Shown: positions 41,906 through 54,800 of the stretch, piece after piece | Layout of the letters: every line of letters starts with the position of its first letter | How positions within the stretch are numbered: the first letter of the stretch is position 1 | Assembly (NCBI GenBank): GCA_965153455.1 | Contig: OZ234498.1 | Location: 15,562,001-15,626,000, forward strand | Source: Sphagnum compactum | Taxonomy: Eukaryota; Bryophyta; Sphagnopsida; Sphagnales | Direction: 5' to 3' | Length of the DNA: 64,000 nt | Position numbers and translations under genes: made by a program | Notes under the pieces: model-generated | What the model was told of the DNA's origin: nothing | Seen by the model: only the letters and a program-made list of their open reading frames with translations | Database searches by the model: none

Positions 41906-43200
41906 CCCACTACCTCACCACTACCCTTTTGGTCTTCTCCTTCTTCTTCTGCTGCTTCTTCTTCTTATCTCTCTCTTTCTCTCAAAAACCCTCCAACCCA
42001 CTATACCCCCCTGGAGAAGAACTACTTCCCAGCACTCTCTCCCAGCTCAAAACCTAGCTCAAACACAAGTCCAGCAGTTCCACAAGCCGCTGGTCATCAG
42101 CTGCGAGCTCAACAGACAAGACTACTGCTTCTTCTTCTTTCTTCTCACAACCACCACCAAGAAGAAAATGGCCATGCCTTAAAGTGCACTTGGGCTCCCT
42201 GCAATGCAATGCTGGAGCCATAGACACAGCCCATACAAACCCACCACCCACAACTCCCACTGCAAAGAAAAACCAAACAAAAGACTTACTCCAAAAGAGT
42301 TCCTCCTTCCACCAACAAAAACTAGAACTCCTACAGACACTACTGCTTCTAGTAGCACAACCAGGAGCACCACCACCACCACCACAACGCCTAGTGCAAA
42401 GAACAAGTGACAAAAGAGTTGTTCCACCAACAGCCAGTGTACAGGACTAGGGTGAAGCAGCAGGAGCAGCACACAAGAGCCATAGGGTGAAGTACCAGTA
42501 CCAGTACCACCACCACCACCACAAGAGGAGGGTTGGACCACATAAGCAGCAGCAGCAGCAGCTTTGCAACCAACAATAGGTATAATAATAATGGCAAAAG
42601 CAGGAGCAGCAGGAGTCAGGCAGTAGCAGTAGTGCAGTCCTTTTTTCAAAAGCCTGGCATTGAAAACAACAACAGAGTGTGGGTTGAGTTGGGTGAGTTG
42701 CAGAAAGAGAGAGAGAGAGAGAAGGGTTACTGCACACAAAGAGAAGAGTGTAAGTAAGTGGGCAGGTCTGGGCTGGTCTGTGCTGTGCTTGATAGGTACA
42801 GAGTCCAGACAAACAAAGGCAGGTGCTTGATGGGTGGTACAAAGTACAAACAAAGGAGGTGGGGAGGGAGGAAGGGGGGTAAGAGGGGGGGTGGGGAGGG
42901 GGGGCAGAGGGGTGTGTGCTTGATGGGGTGGGGTGGGGTGGGGTGGGGGGGAACAAAGGAATTGCAGCAACAGTAGTAGCCTACGCCTAGCCAGCAGGAG
43001 CAAAGTGTGTTGATGGATATCACACACACACACACCCACAGAAGAAGAGGGGAAGTGGGTGTTCTCTCGTGTGTTTGTGTGTCAGTCTTTCTTTCTACTG
43101 CAAGAGTACTGGTGTACCCATTTGTTGCTGCAGCACTAGTAAAAGCCAGCTCTCTCTCCCCCTCTCTCTCTCACTCTGTCGTCTTCTTGGGTGCCACAGT
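41906..43200 (-). promoter_or_regulatory. 5' leader/promoter region of the HD-Zip III gene
   Basis: Upstream of the homeodomain exon. The plus strand is mostly C/A-rich with CAC and CTT simple repeats (42370-42390, 42506-42523), then a G-rich block at 42840-42960 including (GGGGT)n at 42925-42951, a CA repeat near 43020-43037 and a CT-rich tract at 43150-43180. Long open frames here come from biased composition, not from recognisable protein. The start site and any upstream non-coding exon cannot be placed; HD-Zip III mRNAs commonly have long leaders. Confidence 0.4.
42925..42951 (+). repeat. (GGGGT)n G-rich tract
   Basis: Four GGGGT units followed by a run of G. The G-rich strand is the plus strand, opposite to the HD-Zip III sense strand. 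Several runs of at least four G with one-base spacers fit a G-quadruplex pattern. Confidence 0.8.
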
Positions 43201-43379
43201 TGCAAAACCCCAGTTCAAGATTCCACCTTGCAGGCCAGGCCAAGCAAGCCACGCCAGAATCACAACAAACAGACCAGACCAGACACCACAACACAACACA
43301 ACAGGACACCCACATCAGACCAGAGCCACCCCACAACACAACAAAACAGACACCAGACCACCACAACCATACCCAACCA

Positions 43380-43640
43380 CACCATACCAGACCCAGCACC
43401 TACCCACCCACTTATTTACTTACCTACCTATTTATCTACCTACCCATCAAAAAGACCATCCATCCATCCCACCCATCTTTATCTACCTACCTATCTATTT
43501 ACTTATTTCTTTACTTGCCTACTCACCAAAGAGACCTTTTGCACCAGACCATACCAGGCCCAGCACTTTTCTTACTTTACTGCACACTACCTACCTAATG
43601 CCTACCTACCCATCCATCCACCAAAGAGACCTCAAGAGAG
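43380..43640. repeat. Degenerate tetranucleotide (CTAC/CCAT/TTTA) array
   Basis: CTACCTAC, CCATCCATCC and TTTACTTA units alternate, with the phrases CCAAAGAGACC and CCAGRCCCAGCAC each repeated. This explains the long open frames through the region without a gene. Confidence 0.7.
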
Positions 43641-43688
43641 ATTTGTTGAGTTCAATTTGGGTCTGTTTGTTTTGTTTTGTCTCTCGCT

Positions 43689-43737
43689 GGATTCGAACAC
43701 AGGACCAGTTAGAAAAAAACTCTACCCTGGTGCAGTG
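43689..43737 (-). other. Possible tRNA-derived relic (A-box/B-box-like)
   Basis: On the minus strand TGCACCAGGGTAGAG resembles a tRNA D-arm (A box) and, about 30 nt later, TGTTCGAATCC (43699-43689) matches the B box. Between them is TTTCTAA, like an anticodon loop. Acceptor and T stems do not pair, so this is not a functional tRNA gene; it may be a decayed tRNA or SINE head. Confidence 0.25.
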
Positions 43738-43844
43738 TGAACATGTAGGAGGGGTTATTAAGGGTATAGCCTACCTCAAATACTTAGTGTATGTAATGAA
43801 ATTCTCTATGATGGGATTGTATGCCAAGACAACCAATTAGGGCT

Positions 43845-46800
43845 TCTCATGACCTAATTGCCTTCTCTCTTTTTTCCCTTGGTTATTTACACTAGTGTCC
43901 ATTCCACAACCATTTATTTGTTGATCTTGTTTGTGGAAACACTTACACTTAGGCTAACAAATATAACTTGGGTCATGTTTTCAACTTGGAGAACATGGAT
44001 TGAAGGGCCATCCAAAAGGACCTTGGAAAGTAACCCTTTTATTCCAAAGAATCTCAAAAAAACCACTAGCCAACAAAAGAAGCTAAAAAGAGCCTTTTTA
44101 ACACTCTAAGGTGAATGGGGCAACACTATTTTGCAAAATTCACATTTATGAGAGAGAGAGAAGCCCACCAATATGCAAATGACAATTGTCTTAAGTTTCA
44201 ACAACATAAAAGTTTTCAAAGTTTAGGTGCCTTTATTTGGGGAGATTTTCATTGAGCTTTTGGGGGAAGATAAAATGAGCAATGGAAAGTAAAGAAATTG
44301 AGCAAGATGGAATTCATAATGTGAGATGAAAATATGAAAGCTCAACCCTTCTCATTTGCATTTGCTAAAGCATGCCACCATGTCAATTTCAAAATGGTTA
44401 TAAACCACATATTGAGTCATAATCCTATTTGAAGAATGATTCAAAGTAATGTTTTTAGATAATTTAAATGTATCACATCATGGTCAATTGGATTTTAATT
44501 TTCTTCAAATGATAAATATTAATTAATGGAAAGTTCTATGTTGATCAAGAGATTATTTTTATTTATTTTTCAAAACATTAAAATTAGTGCTGAAAAAACA
44601 AAGTTCAACACTAGAAGGAGAAAATAATCAATGTCATTTTTTGTTGCATTTGAATTTGAATTTTTTTTAAAAATGTTTAGGAAAGTGTCTTGCTCAAGAC
44701 ATTTTATGTGATTGCAACATAAAACTTCCAAGGCCAATCACCCATCCTAATACCTATTCAATCAACTGGCTTAACACCCTTGTTTTTGTTATGAAATTTT
44801 GCTCTATTGTAAAATTATGGAAATTTTAGATCTCAAATTCAATGTTTTTTAAACATTGCCAAAACTTGAAAATCCAAAAAAATCACCAAGCAAAATCACT
44901 ATACATGGTGCAAATATGTAGAAAAATACATATAAAGGTGTATAATTTTTTCCCTTTCGTTTTTAGTATTCAAATTTGGGTAAATTGGTTCATGGATGAT
45001 TATCACCTTAGATGCATCACAAAATTGAAAATATTAGTGCATAGATTTGAAATTTTTATGGAATTTGGTATGTCCATTTTAGTTTCATTTTAATAAAGTC
45101 AAAACAAAACATTATCATTGTAAGCAACCCCATGAACCAACATTTGTTCATCAAATATGTATGGAAAACACAAAAACATGGATGAAGTGATTGGGAAGTA
45201 ATGAACAACGTTATGTGATTGAAGGTTGTGACACATTGGAATTGAATAAAACTATTATTTACAAGAAAATGCATTTGATATGTGCAAATTTTGGGAAAAA
45301 ATCCAATAAAATTGCTTTTTCCTTAGTGTCATCTTGTATTTGGGTAACATATATTTGTTTTGCATTAAAGTTATTTGTAAAGTCCCCCTATTAAGGGCAG
45401 AAATCAACCAATTTTGGCAAGTTAAAGGACAAAATGCATAATTAGGGACAACAAAAGTAGAAACCAAAAACTATAAGGTAATAACTAGGTTCAAAAAAAA
45501 AAAAACACCAAGATCAATGGTAAAATTAGTTTGCTCTTGTGTGTTTTTTTTGTGGTATTTTTTTTTTTGGGTGAAGGACCCCAATGTTCACATGAAATTT
45601 TCAAAGCATTAAAATTTATGTTTGAAATGGTTTTTTTATGCATGTAAAAATATCGAAAAGTGCAAAAGTTGGAACAAGGTTTTAAAACCATGAGAGGTTT
45701 TAAGAGCATGAAAGTTTTCTATGAAAGATAGAGAAAGATATGTGGATAAAAACATTGTTATGATAAGACCTTCGGCAAGGACATTAATATGGGGAAGTGA
45801 AGGAGTCCAAGTATCTACAATTAGAGTTACGAGGAAGATCAATGACTTCCAATCGTAAAACTTAAAGTTGTATGAATTTTTTTAATTTCATAATCTTGTT
45901 AAGGCATTGTTGCAAATGTTTCTTTGAATTTTAATCAACCTTCTCCTTGTTACATAGAATCCTACAATAAATTAGGTTTTGTTTTACTTTGTGTGTGTGT
46001 TTCTCTTGCATGGATGGCTTTCTTTTACAAGAGTTGTGAAATTCACGATCATGGAATTTTGAGCAATTGCATGAATAGCAATATGAGTTGGAAATTTTTT
46101 TGCAAGTGAAAATTTAATGTTAGAGAATCTAGTGTAGAGAATCTATTTTGTGTACTAAATAGATAGGATTCTAGGTTGGGCATTGGCTACAAGATGACAT
46201 GTGTGGCAAATGGAATTATCTAACCAAAGTTATACACAAGTTTATTTGGCAATGGCACCCTCCAATCACCACTTTCTTGTTAAGCATTTCGTGATTGTGT
46301 ACATATTAAAAATCACAATTGGTCCACTTTTACTTTTGACTTATCAAGTTATTGTTTGTTCTTTTAGGCCAAGTTAAAATTAGTAAAGAAAATTTGATGA
46401 TATGTTGTTTGTGTTGTTGGTTAGTTGAAGTGCCTAGTTATCTATGCTTGGAGCATGTTGTTGTCCCGTTGAGTTTTGAGGTTTTCATCTAAAAATAAGA
46501 ACTTAAATTTTCAACCCAACTCATGTCAAAGTGAAATTAATATTTGGGAGTTTTTAACATTAAATAAATTGAACTTTATATAGTAATGGTTAAAGTCAAG
46601 GAAAAAAATTGAAGATGGGTTCAAGGTTTTGGAAAGTAGGGGAAATAATGGCCCAAGTAATCCCAATTGAATTAAATTTGACATTTGCTTAACAACTTGT
46701 TTTCATTCATGGTTGTTCTCCCAATGAAATAAAGGTTTGGCATTTAAATCACCATATCATGTGTCCATTTATTTGTTTTTATGAAAAATTCTATGATTTG

Positions 46801-49800
46801 TCCATGTGTTTGATGTAGCATCCTTGGATTGCAAGGTTTGTAATCTGAGATCTAAATGTAATTAACCTATCATTTTATGTGAGTTCCTTGAAAATTATTT
46901 GAAGTTTTTTGTATTGTACAAATCTATATTTTCATGTGTATTGGTAATATCATCATATAACAACCTATCATTGACGTGGGTTTTATGCTACAAATGTTAT
47001 TGTGCATACTAATAAGAGGTGGTGTGATTAAATTCAGTTCAATTGATATGGTGATTGTCAAATCATTTACATGGGCAAATTTATTTATTACTACTTCTTG
47101 TACATGTGAACATTCTTGAATAATGATTTAAACATTTTTTTTCAACTAGTTTGTTTCATGTTCAAAGCACAATTAATTTATAACACAAGGCTTCTTAATT
47201 TAGAATGTGGGAGTTTTCAACAAGCCCACAATATCCTCTAATTTATATCATTTCTTTTATAATTAAAAAAAATTCTTGGTTTTTTTTGTGCCCTTTTTTT
47301 TCTTCTTGGTTGAATCTTTGGTGAATTTCATATCCTAATTTTGGTTTCATCATACTAAGTAACATTATAGGTGAAACTTCCCATTGTTGCCAATCTTGTG
47401 ATATATTTAATTTTAGGACCCAAAATGACTAAACTCCTTAAAATCATATTTATCATATTTTCATCATCAATCTCCAATTTCTTGATTTCGTCCTTGAATA
47501 TGGGAACTTTATGGATAACCAAAGATCAAGGATGAAATTGAATCATGGGATAAGACAAGGTATGAAATTAGGAAGGATTTTACAAAGAATTTTATTGTTT
47601 CGAATTGTTCCATATAATATTTGATGTGGTATTACCACCTCAAAAACTTATTTCAAGTAAAAAAAATATTGATGTGTTGTTGAATTCATGTCCTTAACAA
47701 GGTTTGAAACATGTTGTTGACTTATTATTTTAACATTGAATTTCATGATATTTAATAACGAAAAAGAGGTTCCAATTATTAACAATATGACCAAAATGTG
47801 ACAACCACTAACCTAATTTTGTGAGTTTCAAATTTGAATTCCAATTTGAATTCCTTAATTAATACATAACTAGTTTGGAAACCAAGATATTTCGCATTAC
47901 ATGTCTTTGAAATCAATATTTGGATTCTAAATGTACTTATACATTACTAAGTATTATAATAATTGGTTATTTGTTACAGCATCAAAATTGTACTTTTCAA
48001 ACCTTTTGCTAAGAAAATCATATACCTAACTAAAATAAATTCCAACACATGTTCAAACCAATAAAACCTAAGCACCCAAATGGAACATTACATGTGAAAA
48101 GGAAACTTTACCACTCATTAACATTAAATAAATAAATGTTTAACATTATCAACTATCAAAATCACAAGAATTAAAAATAAATTAGCCAATCAGATGGACT
48201 TTTAAGCTTAAAACTCATTTGGAAAACAAACCATGCCATTCAACCACATATTGTGTTATTGAGCTTACTATGGAATCTCCTAACATGAAAGATGAAACTT
48301 CCATGTCATTCCTTGGGGACAATCCCCAAAACATGAAAAATTTAAAGAATTATTCACACCAAAATTAGGCATTTGCAGAAAAATAATAATTTTTTAATAA
48401 TATCACAAAAATCTTTGAAATGATTAAATGTTGGCAAGGCGAAAGCAAAAAATTAATTAATTCAATTATTATTTTTGGATTAAAAATAAACAATATTATC
48501 TTATTTTATTCTTGTAACATGAGATTGGATTATGTACAAACTATAACATGAATTAAATCCTCGTTTAAATTACAAATAGAAAAGGGATGATCAACAAATA
48601 GACATAATGGTGCAATAACATAAAACTTTTAGTTTGTTGAAAAGTTGTTTAACCTATGGTTTAAGAAAAAAATTGTCAACCAATTTAAACTTAGATCAAA
48701 TTTCAAAGAAATCAATCTTGGGACCAAAAAATGATTATTTCCTATATGTGTCCTGAGCTCATGCTTTTGTATGCACTAAATTCAATTGCAATCCAAATTC
48801 ATCAATATCAAACATATGGCAATGTTAGCAAAATGCAAAATGAAATATTATTGACCCATCAAAAAGACAAAAATTGACTAAATAAATGTGAAAAATGCAT
48901 TAAAAAAATTTCATGTATAATTTAAAATCCTTCATCATATACCAATTTGTAAACATATATCTTTGGTTCCATTGTGATTTATGTCACAACATGATATACT
49001 GAATAATAAAATGCCAACAAAGAAAAATGGGTCACGATTGTTAGTTGAATAAACATCGTTGTGATTTTCTTTTTTAAAACCTTTGGTGACTTAACAATAT
49101 ATGCACACATGTGTTTGTGTGGGTGTGCATTGTGTGTATGTAATTTTATGTGCAATTGGTCATTTTTAAACATTTTTTCTAATAGTAGTACTAGCAATTT
49201 TTTTAAAATTTCAGATTAAATTTCTAGGTTGTAAATCACTACTCATTAAAACCACTTGTACCACCTCAAAATTATATATATATATATATTCTAAAACAAG
49301 TGTTCAAATCCATAAGCTTTTTCTCTATATAAATATGTGTGTAGAAATTAATTACATGTATATTAGTACAAGGGGGATGACACTTTAACTTGTAAATATA
49401 GGTTTTGACTTTTCTCAAGGTAATGTTAAAATTAAAAAATACAAGTTGACATGTCAAAAATATTGTGGGTTTTTCTAAATGATTAATGATTTGAAAAGCC
49501 AAGCCATTTATCTTAATAACCTTTTTGGCACAATTTTTTTTCATCTATTTCCATGGGACCATGTGGATCATCCACACATGTTTCAATGTTTGACAATGCA
49601 CCTATGCTTGATGTTTGGCACAAAACAATTCACAAAAAGGTTTAGCGAGAAAAAAGATAAATAAATAAATAAATAATATATAGATATTTGTTGAAATTAT
49701 TGAAAATCGAACTCCATTGGGTTACAATTACAAATACACAATACAAGAGTGTATTTTGCACACCTATTCTTCAACTATTGAAATTATGTATAATTCAAAT

Positions 49801-50400
49801 TCAAATTGTTGAAACTTATTTTTTTTAATAAATAAATAAATATTTGGCAAAGAAATGCTACTTTCCAAGCCTCAAAATCAAGAACATGATTGGGTACAAA
49901 TAAAATCAAATTCTTGTTTAGGATTTGCTCCTAGTAAATCCCTTGTCTCTTAAAGATCAAATAGTTCATAATCAAGCAACAAAAGAGATCACACAAGTTC
50001 CAGTGTTTTTTTTTTTTTTTCTAAAAATAATTTTTTAATAAATTGGCTTAATTTTCTTGCATTGATCAAGGTAGATTTTAAAGTTACGGACACACAAAAA
50101 TAAGTGTAGAGTTTTTCTCATAGCAAACTAGTGTTTTTCTCATATGAAAAAAATATTGATGTAGCTGAAGTGGCAATCATCCTTAAGAAGATGGTTTAGC
50201 CAAATCTGGCCATTTGAAAACAATGAAAGTGAAAAATAAAATAAAATAAAATAAAATAAAGAATCCTTCTATATATTTGTTTGCTACCTGCTGAAACTTA
50301 ATACAGAAAAGCTAGGATTTTTTTAATTTTTTTTTGAATTTCAATAATTTGAGACTAGAAACCCAAAAAGCACTTTTACTTTTTCCATTAAATAAATAAA
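43845..50400. other. AT-rich gene-free DNA
   Basis: No coding frame longer than about 90 codons and none recognisable on either strand. Contains a GA tract near 44153, a TA microsatellite near 49273-49290 and an (AAAAT)n run at 50232-50260. No transposon protein motifs, tRNA or rRNA were seen. Composition is uniform and looks like old decayed repeats. Confidence 0.6.
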
Positions 50401-50426
50401 TAAACAACTTGCAAGGCAGGTTGTTG

Positions 50427-50757
50427 GTTGGTTGGTAGGTAGGTAGGTAGTAAAAACAGTGCTTAGCTATGTATAAACCATCTACTAACTTACTTACCTA
50501 GTAATCACCTACTTTTCTACCTACCTACCTACATATATATATAGATAGATATAGACTACTTCTTACAGAATGGGTTACCAAGGTGAAACCCAGATATAAC
50601 CTTAGTTAAGGTTCATCCACAACCGAGTGAGTCATAACAGGGCATCCAGTGGATGATGCGCTCGCTTGCTCGCTTGAACACGCTGGCCCATTGTTGCGAC
50701 CTACCGGGTAGGTAGGTAGGTAGGTAGGTATGTAACTACCAACCTACCTACCTACCT
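50427..50757. repeat. GGTA/TACC repeat cluster with inverted arms
   Basis: GGTA repeats at 50434-50450 and 50707-50730 and CTAC/TACC repeats at 50518-50532 and 50743-50756 alternate in orientation. GGTAGGTAGGTAGG within 50707-50730 is the exact reverse complement of 50743-50756 with a spacer of about 13-22 bp depending on register, giving a strong hairpin. Confidence 0.8.
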
Positions 50758-50759
50758 TG

Positions 50760-51640
50760 TGGAGAGCAACATGTCGCTTGTTTTTAAACAATTTATTAAC
50801 ATATTCATTCCGCATGGCCTTCGGTTTTTTTGATAACAATTTATAACATATCGAACCCGGAAGCATAACAGACGGAACAAAAATGTGTCGATATCTATTT
50901 GGAAACGAAGAAGGCGGTAATAAAGGGGGGGACATAATGCGCGGAAAGCGTAGTTGCTGGGTTATGTTGGGTGGTGAATGTCCGTCCTTTGCTGGTTGAC
51001 AAGGGGGAAATGTAATCATCATCAGCTTATGTAGGGTAACCACCATGGTTAGTGGTTAGATGTAGGGGGGAAGGAGGGTAGCTTGCTCATGAATTCACCC
51101 ATCTAAGTTAGGGTTAGGGTTAAGGGAGGGGGGGGAGGAGAAGGGAGGTCAGATCTGTGGTTCCTTAGGGATGAGGTTTTAGGGTTGTTGTATTTAAACC
51201 CCGTGTTGCTGGTGTGCCATTATTATTTGAATTTAACAACAAAGAACCGCCGGTTCCCTTTTATTTGGGAATTTTTTTAAAAAATTGAAAAGGAGTCCGA
51301 ATCAATCCATCCGTCCATCCGTCAAAGCGCCCGCCGGTCGGTTATCGATTTCAAAACCTCTTTTAAAAAGAACGATCGACCGACCGACGATTTTCGTGAG
51401 AGATCTGCCAGCTTATTATTTGAGGTTTGTTTTCAAACGGGTTGAGATCCGTGATTGTGTATCCAAGACGGTTCTTTGAACTTTGGAAACGCCCGAAATC
51501 AATCAAAGCGCCCGCCATCAACCCCGGTTAAACCCTTCACTAGTACTCCTATATGGTACAAACCAATGTTGTTTGGATATGAAATTTTAAAGGCTCACCT
51601 CACCTTAGGATATCAATATCGCATTATCATAAAAAGAAAA
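50760..51640. other. Higher-GC island in the gene-free region
   Basis: Less AT-rich than its surroundings. Contains TTAGGGTTAGGGTTA near 51108-51122, a GGGAGGGG-rich stretch, a TATTTAAA box near 51190, and the 14-mer TCAAAGCGCCCGCC at 51322-51335 and 51503-51516. Frames of 60-100 codons exist but are not recognised. Could be a promoter-like relic, a non-coding transcript or an unclassified element. Confidence 0.35.
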
Positions 51641-51847
51641 TAGAAGAGAACAATTATGCATCAAGAATTTTTGGCAATATTAATTTTCATTGAGATAGAT
51701 ATAGATTCAAGTTTTTTCTTTTTTTTTTCCCCCTTCTTTTTCCTTTCGTGATTTTTTGCATATTTCCAAATTCAAACTAACTACAAGACATAAACAAAAG
51801 GCTGAATGTTTGGAAATTATTTTGGAAAAAAAATTTAACTTGTAGGG

Positions 51848-51895
51848 GGAATTGAACTATGCGCAATGTAAGGCAAGTTGCTTTCCCCGACCACA
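51848..51895 (-). other. Possible SINE/tRNA-like internal promoter
   Basis: On the minus strand TGTGGTCGGGG (51895-51885) resembles a pol III A box and GTTCAATTCC (51857-51848) a B box, about 28 nt between them. No full cloverleaf could be drawn. Tentative. Confidence 0.25.
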
Positions 51896-54800
51896 CCCCC
51901 AAATACACCCCCACATAAAACACAAAAGCACACCCGCCCCACAAAACATGTCACTAGAACATTATGATCCATGTCATGGGCGAACTTTATAAATAAACCT
52001 AACAACATTAGAATAGATAGTTTAAAAGACAAAATGTTTTTAAAAACTTGATCAAGAGTTCCATAAGTAAATCTTTCATTTATAGTAAGATGTGACACAA
52101 TAACACAACAAACTAGTTCTTTCTAACTTGCAAATTATGTTATTTAGATTTGAAATCTCAAAAACATGAAAAAAATTAACATTGCAACAAAAGTTATTTT
52201 ATTTACAATTGCAATTATAATAGCCTTAAAATTTTAAACTTTGCAATGCAACTCACTTTTATTAACATTTGATATTTTAATAACCTAAAAAAATAATTAA
52301 AAATATAGCAATTTCACTTTGACAATTTAATCATTGTTTGCCAACAATTGCTTAAAGTAATTTGCTTTTTCAATCAAATCATAATTTTCTTCAACTAGTG
52401 AAATTTCAACTTTCATATTTTTATGTTACGTTTAATTTAAATGTGGATCATTAGGCCAATTCTTGATCATCACAACAATGAGGTGATTTAATTTCATTTA
52501 CAAAAGGCAACATTAGAAAGTTACAACACGTTAATATGGTTAAACACATGTTTAGTTTCAATTTGTGACCTTGAAATTTCAAGAATCTATTTGGCAAAGG
52601 CACCAACATTTGGGAATTGATCATCATTTTCGTGCCATCAAGCAAAAAGATCAATAAATAAAATGAAAGTTACAAATAAGCTCTTGAACAAATGTAATTC
52701 CCCAACAACATGTTTGTATGAAAATTCTTTAATAGATGTGCCAACCCCAAAATTTTTTTTTTTTCCAATAATATCCCTAGATCCATCAATTGTTGTAGTA
52801 CATGTTTCGGTAATAGGGTTCAATGCATCAAAGCAAGTCATTAGAAGACAAATTAAATCACTTTTGCATCATATTAAAAAGCAAGATGAATAACATCCCC
52901 ACATCCACATAATTCTTTGCAACTCTTAAATAATTGAAGCTAGGATTACGTTGATGGCAAACATCGTGTGAACCTAATGTAGATCATATGTTGTGAGGAA
53001 ATGGAAAAAATATTTTATTACCTTAGCAACTCCAACATGCATTTTTATTTGAAAGAGGAGGAGGACCTTAGCATGAAATCCAAGTCAAGAGTTTTAGTCC
53101 CTTCAACAACCAATTATTAGCTAATGAAAATTGATTTTTAAGTGGACATGCATAGATAAAGGATAGGTAAACCAAGAGAGAGGAAATCTAATAACAAATT
53201 AACATGTAATAAACTAGCATATACAAGTTGATTGGTAGCAAGTTCAAATGCCAACATGTGGCAAGTTAACAAGTAGAGTAACAAGCTAGTATGCAATGGG
53301 AGCCAACCTCTTTGTATGCCAATGATTAGCTAACAACACAACAATATGCTACACAATGGTTAAAGTTTGTTAGAAATATGTTAGAGAGTAGTTACTACAT
53401 TATGAATATAAATATAAGACTTAAAAGGACTATCATTCATGGACCATGGGAAGGAAGTAAGATTCCAATTTTAAGAAATTTTTGTTGCACTTCATCACCC
53501 TCTTTTAAAGGATTTGTGGTTCTAAAAAATGTCATGATTGCAAACCACTTGGTCCAAGTCTTTTCTTTTTCAAATGTTGATAATAATTTATTTCAACAAT
53601 TTTTTTTAGCAAACACTGACTTCCTCTAAACAAGTTGCCTAAGGTGTACACAATCAATGCGGGTCCTCGTGGATGTAATCCCATTAATCTTGAATTGTAT
53701 TGGATAAAACATTTCCTTCAAGAAAAACATTGCAACAAAGTTTGGCCAATGTTTGTTATGATTGATAGTTAATACAACACAACATTTGCAAGTTTACAAG
53801 ATTGAGCATTGGTATGACATTGCCATTGATACCCCCCCCCCCCCCTCTGAAAACCTAACAAATAGATGCATGATTATGTGAATTAAATGCACTTTAAAGT
53901 GGCTAAAAAATGACAATAGGTGCACTAAATAAAGTTCATTAAAAACATTCAAATGGACATGTTTATTACTTTTTAAGATGTTATTATAATGGTTTCAAGT
54001 ATGACTGTTATTTCATTTCTCAACAAATACTTATAAGTTATTACAAATATGGAATGAAATTCAATATCATTTTTTCAAATTTTTTATGTCCTAACTAGAT
54101 GACTAGTCCATATATTTTGATTTCAAAAATCCCACTATTGACAATGAATGCATTATTTTCCAAAAAAAATTATACATATTTTTTTGTAATCGAGGTATTA
54201 ATTTTAAACCACTTTCCAATTGACAAATTTGAGGTCATGTTATTCAGCATAAACATGATGAATAATGTACCCAACCAAAATCATCATTATGACATCAAAA
54301 GCAACCTTGGTTTGACCTTGTGATAAGTTCAACCTTATTAACTAAAAAATGCATAACCTCAACTTTAAGAAAATTATTAACTTGTAATTAAATGCAAGCT
54401 CTCAACATTTGCCAAGTTGTGAAGTACATTAAAGGTCATTTCAATGCCAATATCTTTTCAACCCCATAATTAAATCCAATAACACAAGCATTTTTTTCAT
54501 CCATCACATAAAATTAAACCTAACACCTAACCCATATGATGACAAGACAAAACACATAATTGCAATCCAAAAATGTGGAAATAATATACATGCACATAAA
54601 ATCATAATACAAGGTGATTTGTGAGCCCTTCTTGCTTGTTGCTTGCTTGTTGTAATTATAAATCACAAGTGCATCGAAGAGCTGCAAACTAAAAAGTTGC
54701 GAGTGCATTGAAGAGTTGTGAAGGTTTATGAAGATTACATCTAGGGAAAACATGGCTAAAAGTCCAAAGAAACACACAAATCCATTTGATTACATGCAAC

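Noticed and set aside
41432-42223. 263-codon plus-strand open frame
   Set aside because: It lies antisense to the HD-Zip III homeodomain exon and its CA/CT-rich leader; it is a shadow of the real gene.
43007-43840. 277-codon plus-strand open frame rich in Thr, Pro, Tyr and Leu
   Set aside because: It is read from CTAC/CCAT simple repeats; overlapping frames are also open, and no domain is recognisable.
50845-50865. Minus-strand GGGTTCGA, similar to a tRNA B box
   Set aside because: No A-box-like word at suitable distance and no cloverleaf.
51108-51122. TTAGGGTTAGGGTTA as a telomere or interstitial telomere
   Set aside because: Only about two units; common in plant leaders and insufficient for a telomeric array.
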